A stretch of 48,445 nt of DNA from an uncultured Eubacterium sp. Lineage in GTDB: Bacteria; Bacillota; Clostridia; Lachnospirales; CAG-274. The stretch covers positions 1 through 48,445 of the forward strand of contig UQYD01000011.1 of assembly GCA_900545305.1 (NCBI GenBank), written 5' to 3'. The stretch's first letter is position 1. Every line of letters starts with the position of its first letter. A model generated the notes under the pieces. It ran no database searches, had not been told where the DNA came from, and saw nothing but the letters and a program-made list of their open reading frames with translations. This document shows, one piece after another, positions 42,207 to 48,445 of this stretch. The translations under genes and the position numbers were made by a program.

Positions 42207-43091
42207 TTAATCTGCCTGTAATGCAGAAGCACCACCGACAATTTCGTTTATTTCCTGTGTAATAGCTGCCTGTCTTGCTCTATTGTACAACAACTCAAGG
42301 CTCTTGAGCATATCTGTTGCACTATCTGTTGCAGACTTCATAGCTACCATACGAGCATTATGCTCACTTGTAAATGAAGAAACGAGAGCAGAATATATAA
42401 GACCCTTTACATAGTTAGGTACAAGGTTCTTTAATACTGCCTTTGGAGATGGAGAGAATATAGCAAACTGGTTATATTCTTCCTTGCTCTCTACCTTTTC
42501 AAATTTCTTTCTTTCAAGTGGCAAAATTTTTGAAACATCAGCCTCACAGCTACCATTTTTAGTCTTACTGAAAATCATATAAACTTCGTCTATATAACCC
42601 TTGTCATAAAGTTCAACAACTTGTTCTGCAATATCTCTAGCTCTATGAGGGTTAGGGTTCTGAACAGTCTGTGTAAATTCAACATCTACCAAAACACCCT
42701 TTTTTTCAAAATAGTGTTTACCCATCTGACCAACAACGAAAAGTGTATTATTATTTCCCTTTGCAAGCCATTGTTCTGTAAGCTTTATAACATTGTGGTT
42801 ATAAGCACCTGCAAGACCTTTATCAGCTGTAACAACAATGAAAAGTCTATTTACTTTGCTTTCGTCAACAGGTGGCTTATCATTTATGTACTTGTGAGTA
42901 ACTTCTGGCTCAATATGCTCCATAATATCTGCCATTGTATTTGACAAAGCCTTGTAATATGGCTTTGTACGGTCATACTGTTTCTGTGCCTTCTTTAATT
43001 TAGAAGAAGAAACAACATACATGGCTTTGGTGATTTTCATAGTATCCTGAATACTTTTCATTCTATTACGAATTTCTCTCATATTCGCCAT
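42207..43091 (-). CDS. atpG: F1Fo ATP synthase gamma subunit
   Basis: Rotor shaft of 294 residues. The N-terminal helix is MREIRNRMKSIQDTMKITKAM, and the C-terminal helix carries the family signature around YNRARQAAITQEINEIVGGA. TAGGTGAT precedes the ATG, six bases after the atpA stop. Confidence 0.97.
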   Translation of the reverse strand: MANMREIRNRMKSIQDTMKITKAMYVVSSSKLKKAQKQYDRTKPYYKALSNTMADIMEHIEPEVTHKYINDKPPVDESKVNRLFIVVTADKGLAGAYNHNVIKLTEQWLAKGNNNTLFVVGQMGKHYFEKKGVLVDVEFTQTVQNPNPHRARDIAEQVVELYDKGYIDEVYMIFSKTKNGSCEADVSKILPLERKKFEKVESKEEYNQFAIFSPSPKAVLKNLVPNYVKGLIYSALVSSFTSEHNARMVAMKSATDSATDMLKSLELLYNRARQAAITQEINEIVGGASALQAD

Positions 43092-43097
43092 ACATTA

Positions 43098-44600
43098 TCA
43101 CCTACTTTTGAAAGCCTTAATATCAGACAAAATCTTTTCCTTTATTTCATCAGTATAAACTTGCTTTTCATCAATTTCCTTGATAAGCTCTGGGTCTGTA
43201 TTTTCAATAAATTCAATCATTTCAGCCTGATAAGCCTTAATATTCTTTAAGTCAACATCCATAAATGACTTATTGTTACAAGCACAAAGAGTAATAATTT
43301 CTCTATGTAACTGCATTGGCTTGTTAAGTGGCTGTTTTAATATTTCTACAAGTCGCTTACCGTGTTCAAGAAGTTCCATAGTAGCCTTATCCAAATCAGA
43401 ACTAAACTGAGTGAAGGCTTCCATTTCTCTAAACTGAGCTAAGTCAATTCTAAGAGAACCTGACATCTTCTTCATAATCTTAGTCTGGGCAGCACCACCA
43501 ACTCTTGATACAGAAAGACCAACGTTTACGGCAGGTCTTACACCAGCGAAGAATAATTCACTTTCAAGGAAAATCTGACCATCTGTAATAGAAATTACAT
43601 TGGTTGGAATATATGCTGAAACGTCACCGGCCTGAGTTTCAATAATTGGTAAAGCAGTAATAGAACCACCACCAAGATTGTCGCTAAGTCTAGCAGAACG
43701 TTCCAAAAGTCTTGAATGTAAGTAGAATACATCACCAGGGTAAGCTTCACGTCCTGGTGGACGCTTTAAGAGCAAGCTCATTGCTCTGTAAGCTACAGCG
43801 TGCTTTGATAAATCATCATAAACAATCAAAACATCCTTACCCTTGTGCATAAAGTATTCAGCAATAGCTGTACCAGCATAAGGAGCTATATACTGTAAAG
43901 GAGCTAAATCACTAGCTGTTGATGAAACAACGATAGTGTAATCCATAGCACCATGCTTTTTGAAGTTAGATACAATCTGAGAAATTGTAGATGCTTTCTG
44001 ACCAATAGCAACATATACACAGATTACATCTTTACCTTTCTGATTAATAATTGTATCAGTAGCAATAGAAGTCTTACCAGTCTGTCTATCACCGATAATT
44101 AATTCTCTCTGTCCACGACCAATAGGGAACATAGCATCAATAGCAAGAATACCTGTTTCCAATGGAACGCTTACAGACTTTCTGTCTATAACACTAGGAG
44201 CTGGGTTTTCAATAGGTCTGTACTCGTCAGCAGGAATACTACCCTTGCCATCAATAGGAGCACCAAGAGCATTTACTACTCTACCAAGCATAGCATCACT
44301 TACGCCAATACCAGCTTTCTTACCTGTACGAACAACCTTTGAACCTTCTGTAAGTTCTCTGTCAGAACCAAGAAGAACGACACCAATAGTCTTCATTTCA
44401 ATATTCTGAACAAGACCTCTAACACCGTTTTCAAATTCAACGATTTCGCCGTACATTGCGTGATTAATGCCGTAAACATTGGCAATACCATCACCTACAG
44501 AAACAACTGTACCTGTTTCCTGTATTTCAGTTTTCACATCATAGTCTTCTATTTCGCTTTTTAATACAGATATAATCTCCTCTGGATTAATATTACTCAC
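43098..44600 (-). CDS. atpA: F1Fo ATP synthase alpha subunit
   Basis: Non-catalytic nucleotide-binding subunit of 500 residues, with P-loop GDRQTGKTSI and RPPGREAYPGDVFYLHSRLLERSA. The start is GTG at 44600 (SNINPEEIISVLKSEIE follows): GGAGG lies 8 bases upstream and its TGA is the atpH stop codon. A longer frame from a TTG at 44615 would begin upstream of the ribosome binding site and is unlikely. Confidence 0.96.
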   Translation of the reverse strand: MSNINPEEIISVLKSEIEDYDVKTEIQETGTVVSVGDGIANVYGINHAMYGEIVEFENGVRGLVQNIEMKTIGVVLLGSDRELTEGSKVVRTGKKAGIGVSDAMLGRVVNALGAPIDGKGSIPADEYRPIENPAPSVIDRKSVSVPLETGILAIDAMFPIGRGQRELIIGDRQTGKTSIATDTIINQKGKDVICVYVAIGQKASTISQIVSNFKKHGAMDYTIVVSSTASDLAPLQYIAPYAGTAIAEYFMHKGKDVLIVYDDLSKHAVAYRAMSLLLKRPPGREAYPGDVFYLHSRLLERSARLSDNLGGGSITALPIIETQAGDVSAYIPTNVISITDGQIFLESELFFAGVRPAVNVGLSVSRVGGAAQTKIMKKMSGSLRIDLAQFREMEAFTQFSSDLDKATMELLEHGKRLVEILKQPLNKPMQLHREIITLCACNNKSFMDVDLKNIKAYQAEMIEFIENTDPELIKEIDEKQVYTDEIKEKILSDIKAFKSR

Positions 44601-44605
44601 CCTGC

Positions 44606-45109
44606 TCACCTCCAATCATATTTTTGTTTTAATTTATTAAAAGTATATTTAAAGCTCTTATTATACTCAATATCCCCAACCTTGAGAATAAATCCACCAA
44701 TGAGTTCTGGGTCATTTACAACAGAAATATTAACCTTTTCCTTGTTGTATTTTGACTTGAGCATATTTTCCATACCCTTTAATTCGTCATCATCTGGATT
44801 TTCAGTAACGTAAAGGGTAGCTCTCATAATACCATTACTTTCCTCAACAAGTACCTTATATACTTGATAAATCTCTGCATAACTTGTAATTCTACCGTTG
44901 TCGCAAAGACATTTGACAAAGGAGGAAATTTCTTTGTCAAAAATTTTATCTATTATATTGTGTTTTACTGCTTTAGTTACAGTAGGATTATCCAACGCTG
45001 TAAGAAGTTCATCACTTCCATTAAGGATATTATAGAAATTCTCAACAGTTTCAGTAGGATAATTCAACTGAAAAAGCAATTTGCCGTAGTCTTGGGCCAA
45101 ATTTGTCAT
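44606..45109 (-). CDS. atpH: F1Fo ATP synthase delta subunit
   Basis: Peripheral stalk protein of 167 residues that ties the b dimer to the top of F1. Typical features are YGKLLFQL near the N-terminus and the C-terminal NISVVNDPELIGGFILKVGD. The ATG overlaps the atpF stop by four bases (ATGA). Confidence 0.95.
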   Translation of the reverse strand: MTNLAQDYGKLLFQLNYPTETVENFYNILNGSDELLTALDNPTVTKAVKHNIIDKIFDKEISSFVKCLCDNGRITSYAEIYQVYKVLVEESNGIMRATLYVTENPDDDELKGMENMLKSKYNKEKVNISVVNDPELIGGFILKVGDIEYNKSFKYTFNKLKQKYDWR

Positions 45110-45591
45110 TGAGTGTCACCTGCCTCAGATAAAAAGTCATCAATGAGCTTTTTATTTGTTGTAGCGTCCACATTTTTTTCAACAAGTTTACTTGCCATAC
45201 TAATAGCCAAATCAGCCATTTCTGCTTTAGACTGTTTAATAGCCCTTTCCTTTTCCTGAGCAATAGTCTTGTCTGCATTAGCCATAATAGCTGCTGCATC
45301 TTTGTTGCCCTGTTCAATAATGCTGTTGTATTCAACTTCGGCTCTTGTCTTAGCATCTTTCACAATATCAGCTGCCTGATTTTTAGCAGTATTAAGAGTG
45401 TTTTCATATTCACCCTTCATCTGCTCTGCATCATCTTTAGCCTTTTTAGCATCATCTAAATCCTGCTGAATCATAGCTTTTCTTTTTTCCATAATTTCAG
45501 TAACAGGTTTAAAAAGGAATATTTTAAGCAAAACGAACAAGACTAGAATGTTAATCACATTATAAAGAATACTTATATTAAATGTTAACAT
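45106..45591 (-). CDS. atpF: F1Fo ATP synthase b subunit
   Basis: Peripheral stalk of 161 residues: one N-terminal membrane segment (about 8-28, YNVINILVLFVLLKIFLFKPV) and a long charged coiled coil rich in Ala, Lys and Glu. It has a single copy, so the stalk is a homodimer, as usual outside photosynthetic bacteria. Confidence 0.95.
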   Translation of the reverse strand: MLTFNISILYNVINILVLFVLLKIFLFKPVTEIMEKRKAMIQQDLDDAKKAKDDAEQMKGEYENTLNTAKNQAADIVKDAKTRAEVEYNSIIEQGNKDAAAIMANADKTIAQEKERAIKQSKAEMADLAISMASKLVEKNVDATTNKKLIDDFLSEAGDTQ

Positions 45592-45611
45592 ATAGTCTCA
45601 CTCCTTATATC

Positions 45612-45830
45612 TTACTTTAAGAATAAAATACACATTACGGCAATAACGAAACCGTAAATAGCTGTTGCTTCTGCAAGGGCACAACCTAAAAGAAGGTTCT
45701 TTGTAATCTTACCTTCAGCTTCCGGCTGTCTAGCAATAGCATCTACTGCCTTAGAAGTAGCTAAACCAATACCAATACCTGCGCCTAAACCTGTTAATAC
45801 TGCAATACCTGCACCAACTGCAACTAACAT
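45612..45830 (-). CDS. atpE: F1Fo ATP synthase c subunit
   Basis: Ring-forming hairpin of 72 residues: two membrane helices and the polar loop ARQPEAEG. The ion-binding carboxylate is Glu54 in LAEATAIYGF. In sodium-type rings a glutamine on helix 1 and a serine after the glutamate bind sodium. Here those positions are Ile21 and Ala55, so proton coupling is the likelier reading; this rests on alignment by eye to the Ilyobacter tartaricus sequence from memory. AAGGAGATG precedes the ATG. Confidence 0.95.
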   Translation of the reverse strand: MLVAVGAGIAVLTGLGAGIGIGLATSKAVDAIARQPEAEGKITKNLLLGCALAEATAIYGFVIAVMCILFLK

Positions 45831-45874
45831 AAATAAAACATCTCCTTAATTAAATAATTTTTAAATTAATTTTT

Positions 45875-46549
45875 TTAGTCCTCCAAGCTCTCTTTTAAGA
45901 ACAATGAAGTTAAAAATACAAATACGTATGCCTGAATACCACCATCAAAAATATCAAAATAGAAACTAAATGGCAATGGTACGAGAATGGCACACACATG
46001 CTTTAAAAGTTCCATTACTATAAAGCCACCAAGTATGTTACCAAAAAGTCGCATACAAAGTGATAATGGACGAATAAAGACCTCAAGAACATTAATAGGA
46101 GCTACAATAGGAATTGGTTCCACAAAATGATGTAGCCATTTTTTAATGCCCTTTTCGTAAATACCGCTACCTTCAATAAGTAGGATACTCATTAAGGCAA
46201 GAGCAGTTGTCATATTTATATCCTTTGTAGGTGGTGTAATGCCAAACAAACCTATTGTATTAGCTACACCAAGATAAATAAGAACTGTACCTAAATAAGG
46301 TATGTACTTCTTGCCTCTTTCTCCGAGAAGTTCTGTAAAGAAATTGTTTATAAACCCAACGATTGCTTCTACAACCATTTGTGGCTTAGATGGAACAATC
46401 TTTAAATTTCTCGTGAAAAGGATTGATACTATGACCAGAAAAGCCATAATACACCAAGTGATAATTACTGATTCTGGAATATTCAGTCCACCAATGACAT
46501 AAGCTTTATTATTCAAAGCCCCTATCATATCCTTGGACAGTTCCTCCAT
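45875..46549 (-). CDS. atpB: F1Fo ATP synthase a subunit
   Basis: Membrane stator of 224 residues, with about five membrane helices. The essential arginine is in SLCMRLFGNILGG, and the C-terminal helix ends in FDGGIQAYVFVFLTSLFL, where a conserved Gln lies. It is the first gene of the operon; no atpI precedes it. GGGAGGTGAG lies before the ATG and a good promoter 38 bases upstream. Confidence 0.96.
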   Translation of the reverse strand: MEELSKDMIGALNNKAYVIGGLNIPESVIITWCIMAFLVIVSILFTRNLKIVPSKPQMVVEAIVGFINNFFTELLGERGKKYIPYLGTVLIYLGVANTIGLFGITPPTKDINMTTALALMSILLIEGSGIYEKGIKKWLHHFVEPIPIVAPINVLEVFIRPLSLCMRLFGNILGGFIVMELLKHVCAILVPLPFSFYFDIFDGGIQAYVFVFLTSLFLKESLED

Positions 46550-46586
46550 AGGCTCACCTCCCTATACAGTCTAATATCAATAAGAT

Positions 46587-46615
46587 ATTTTAATGCTTTA
46601 TTTTTTAAAAGTCAA
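46587..46615 (-). promoter_or_regulatory. Promoter of the atp operon
   Basis: TTGACT (46615-46610), 17 bases, TAAAAT (46592-46587). Confidence 0.8.
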
Positions 46616-46939
46616 CAATTTACAGCCTTTAAAATTCCATAAAGTTACAGTTAATTTGCTGTTACATTTTTCCATATTTTTGCATAGAATTCTAACTAGA
46701 TTATGTTTTATATGGCAAAAATACACAATTTAATAAGTAGAAACACGTAATAACACAAATATTTAAACAATGAAAACAGCAATTTTATACTGCACATTTC
46801 TATTAAATATATCTGTAAAATTTACAATATTTATAGCTTAATTTTATATTTTTACTGAAAAATTACATAAAATTGTTAAACTTTTCCATTGTTAAAACAC
46901 ACTTTACAATATTTTGACTTTTATTGTCAAAATTTCTGT
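46616..46939. other. AT-rich gap upstream of the atp operon
   Basis: Between the small RNA terminator and the atp promoter there is very AT-rich DNA without an open frame that has a ribosome binding site. Apart from short imperfect palindromes I see no gene or conserved element. Confidence 0.5.
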
Positions 46940-47030
46940 AAAAAAATGACGCCAACAATAGCAAAAAACCATCATCGGCGTAAGCATCAAAATAATAAAC
47001 CCCCGTATGTCTCCATTCGGGGGCTTGATT
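46940..47030 (-). ncRNA. Candidate small RNA with terminator hairpin
   Basis: A promoter at 47037-47064 predicts a transcript from about 47030. It contains hairpin 1, CCCCCG/CGGGGG (47023-47018 with 47005-47000), with a 12-base loop that includes GGAGA, then an 18-base linker. A second stem has 13 base pairs with several G-U (46981-46969 with 46961-46949) and is followed by seven U, an intrinsic terminator. No open frame fits. The length is about 90 bases. I do not recognise any known RNA family; it is not a tRNA, SRP, 6S or tmRNA by its motifs. It could also be a leader riboswitch, but the next gene, atpB, is 390 bases away with its own promoter. Confidence 0.65.
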
Positions 47031-47036
47031 TATACA

Positions 47037-47064
47037 ATTATAGCATATAATTTATATTTTTCAA
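47037..47064 (-). promoter_or_regulatory. Promoter of the candidate small RNA
   Basis: TTGAAA (47064-47059), 16 bases, TATAAT (47042-47037) with an extended -10 TGC, about 60 bases after the gltD stop. Confidence 0.78.
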
Positions 47065-47122
47065 GTATTTTCTGTGTTATAACACATATTTTTTCATTAT
47101 CTATATGTCATGTAGCACATTT

Positions 47123-48445
47123 TTATCTATTAAGGTAAGCATCGCAAGCCTTAGCTGCTTCTCTACCTTCGTGAATAGCCCATACAACAAGTGACTGACC
47201 TCTACGCATATCGCCAGCAACAAAGATCCCCTTTGTACTTGTCTTGTGGTCTTCTTCATTAGCCTTAACATTACCTCTGTTATCAGTATCAAGAGAGAAC
47301 TGCTTAATAAGAGTATCTTCCGGACCAGTAAAGCCCATTGCAATAAGAAGTAACTGGCAAGGCCATACCTTTTCACTACCCTTAACTTCGTGAGGTATCA
47401 TTCTGCCATTTTCGTTTTTCCATTCTACCTTTACAGTATGAACTTCCTTAATGTTGCCCTTTTCATCTGGAACAACCTTCTTAACTGTTGTAAGGTATTC
47501 TCTAGGGTCTTTGCCAAACTTGAAGATAGATTCTTCCTGACCGTAATCTGTCTTCTTTACTCTTGGCCACTGTGGCCATGGGTTGCCGGCTGTTCTGCCT
47601 TCTGGAGCTTCCGGCATAATTTCAATCTGAGTTACACTCTTGCAACCGTGTCTGATAGAAGTTGCACAACAGTCAGTACCAGTATCGCCACCACCAATGA
47701 TGATAACGTCTTTACCTTCTGCACTGATGTAATTTCTATCCTTTAAACCAGAGTCTAAAAGGCTCTTTGTGTTAGCCTTAAGGAAATCAACAGCAAAGTG
47801 GATACCCTTTGTTTCTTCTCTGCCTTCTGCTACTAAATCTCTAGCCTTTGTAGCACCACAGCAAAGAACAACAGCATCAAATTCGCTCATAATCTTAGCA
47901 GCAGGATAGTTCTTGCCAATTTCAGTATTAGTAACAAATGTAATACCTTCTTTTTCAAGAATATCCACACGTCTCTGAACGATTTTCTTATCCAACTTCA
48001 TATTAGGAATACCGTACATTAAAAGACCACCAATTCTGTCGTTTCTTTCAAATACAGTAACCTTATGACCAAGCTGATTTAAAATGTCTGCACAAGCAAG
48101 ACCTGAAGGACCAGAACCTACAACTGCAACTCTCTTTTCTGTAGACTTTTTAGGAATTCTAGGCTTAACCTTACCTTCCTTAAACATTGTATCAATAATA
48201 TGAACTTCAATATTCTTTACAGTTACAGCCGGTTCATTCATACCTAATGTACAAGAACCTTCGCAAAGGGCAGGACAGACTCTACCTGTAAATTCAGGGA
48301 AGTTACTTGTCTTACAAAGTCTGTGGTATGCTTCTTCAATTTTGCCGTGATAAACAAGGTCATTCCATTCCGGAATAAGGTTGTTAAGTGGGCAACCACC
48401 TACCAATCTGTCACCAGTGTGACGGAATGGTACACCACAGTTCAT
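47123..48445 (-). CDS. gltD: Glutamate synthase small subunit (GltD type), N-terminus outside window
   Basis: NADPH-dependent subunit of glutamate synthase, which supplies electrons for glutamine + 2-oxoglutarate to two glutamate. The visible 440 residues begin within the iron-sulphur domain (NCGVPF, GGCPLNNLIPEWNDLV, CPALCEGSC). They continue with an FAD-binding VAVVGSGPSGLACADIL and an NADPH-binding VIIIGGGDTGTDCCATS, and end with GIFVAGDMRRGQSLVVWAIHEGREAA. The frame runs to the last base. The methionine codon at the edge corresponds to an internal position in homologues (CxxCGxPF context), so roughly 30-40 N-terminal residues lie beyond the window. Related subunits occur in other flavin oxidoreductases, but the cysteine pattern fits GltD. 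Confidence 0.93.
   Translation of the reverse strand: MNCGVPFRHTGDRLVGGCPLNNLIPEWNDLVYHGKIEEAYHRLCKTSNFPEFTGRVCPALCEGSCTLGMNEPAVTVKNIEVHIIDTMFKEGKVKPRIPKKSTEKRVAVVGSGPSGLACADILNQLGHKVTVFERNDRIGGLLMYGIPNMKLDKKIVQRRVDILEKEGITFVTNTEIGKNYPAAKIMSEFDAVVLCCGATKARDLVAEGREETKGIHFAVDFLKANTKSLLDSGLKDRNYISAEGKDVIIIGGGDTGTDCCATSIRHGCKSVTQIEIMPEAPEGRTAGNPWPQWPRVKKTDYGQEESIFKFGKDPREYLTTVKKVVPDEKGNIKEVHTVKVEWKNENGRMIPHEVKGSEKVWPCQLLLIAMGFTGPEDTLIKQFSLDTDNRGNVKANEEDHKTSTKGIFVAGDMRRGQSLVVWAIHEGREAAKACDAYLNR

Noticed and set aside
47021..47032. GGCTTGATTTAT at the start of the small RNA matches hairpin 2 of repeat unit 1
   Set aside because: Only 12 bases match, the partner arm CAAGCC is absent and flanks differ, so it is probably chance.
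48443..48445. Methionine codon at the window edge as the gltD start
   Set aside because: In homologues this position is internal, within the cysteine motif of the iron-sulphur domain; the frame is cut by the window.

Overview
The window reads as chromosomal DNA of a low-GC Firmicute, most likely class Clostridia (Lachnospirales-like; this is inferred from gene content, not from a search). The signs are AT-rich intergenic DNA, strong AGGAGG-type ribosome binding sites, some TTG and GTG starts, an MraZ-headed division and cell-wall cluster with SpoVD-, SpoVE- and DacF-type genes, a CIRCE operator, an SLH-domain surface protein, and a MurE with the DNPR motif of meso-diaminopimelate ligases.

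Layout. 1-287: start of a secreted protein running off the left edge. 451-9268 (+ strand): dnaE, azlC-azlD, pyk, ansA, a diacylglycerol-kinase-like gene and a cold-shock gene. 9386-9819: a long non-coding gap with a dense, partly 11-bp-phased cluster of DnaA-box-like 9-mers around an AT-rich core. 9870-10993 (- strand): rplL and rplJ behind an L10 leader and a consensus promoter. 11002-19325 (- strand): the distal half of the division/wall cluster (spoVD-like PBP, murE, murF, mraY, murD, ftsW/spoVE). 19424-29103: about 10 kb that splits this cluster: an ATP-grasp protein, hemW-lepA, a ribbon-helix-helix protein in an operon with clpB, a YafQ/DinJ-type toxin-antitoxin pair, and a marR-MATE pair. 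29281-33719 (- strand): the proximal half of the cluster (mraZ, rsmH, ftsL, PBP with PASTA domains). 34359-39002: a DacF-type carboxypeptidase, an SLH/beta-helix surface protein, and a secreted cyclophilin. 39128-40059: two hsp20 genes under a CIRCE-controlled promoter. 40342-46549: a complete F1Fo ATP synthase operon (atpBEFHAGDC). 46940-47030: a candidate small RNA gene. 47123-48445: most of a glutamate synthase small subunit, running off the right edge.

How it works together. Most of the window is housekeeping: replication, glycolysis, translation, peptidoglycan synthesis and division, proteostasis and energy conversion. Many transcription signals are readable: consensus promoters with 17-nt spacers and several extended -10 elements, perfect-stem terminators, a CIRCE element over the hsp20 -35 box, MraZ repeats at exact 10-bp spacing, and a 26-bp palindrome over the marR promoter.

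The most unusual structure is outside the genes. A three-hairpin repeat occurs as three tandem units at 35544-35750 and as a fourth, dispersed unit at 29163-29237. Its stems change sequence but keep pairing. The DnaA-box cluster far from any dnaA gene, the unidentified terminator-ended small RNA, and the RHH-clpB operon are the other leads.
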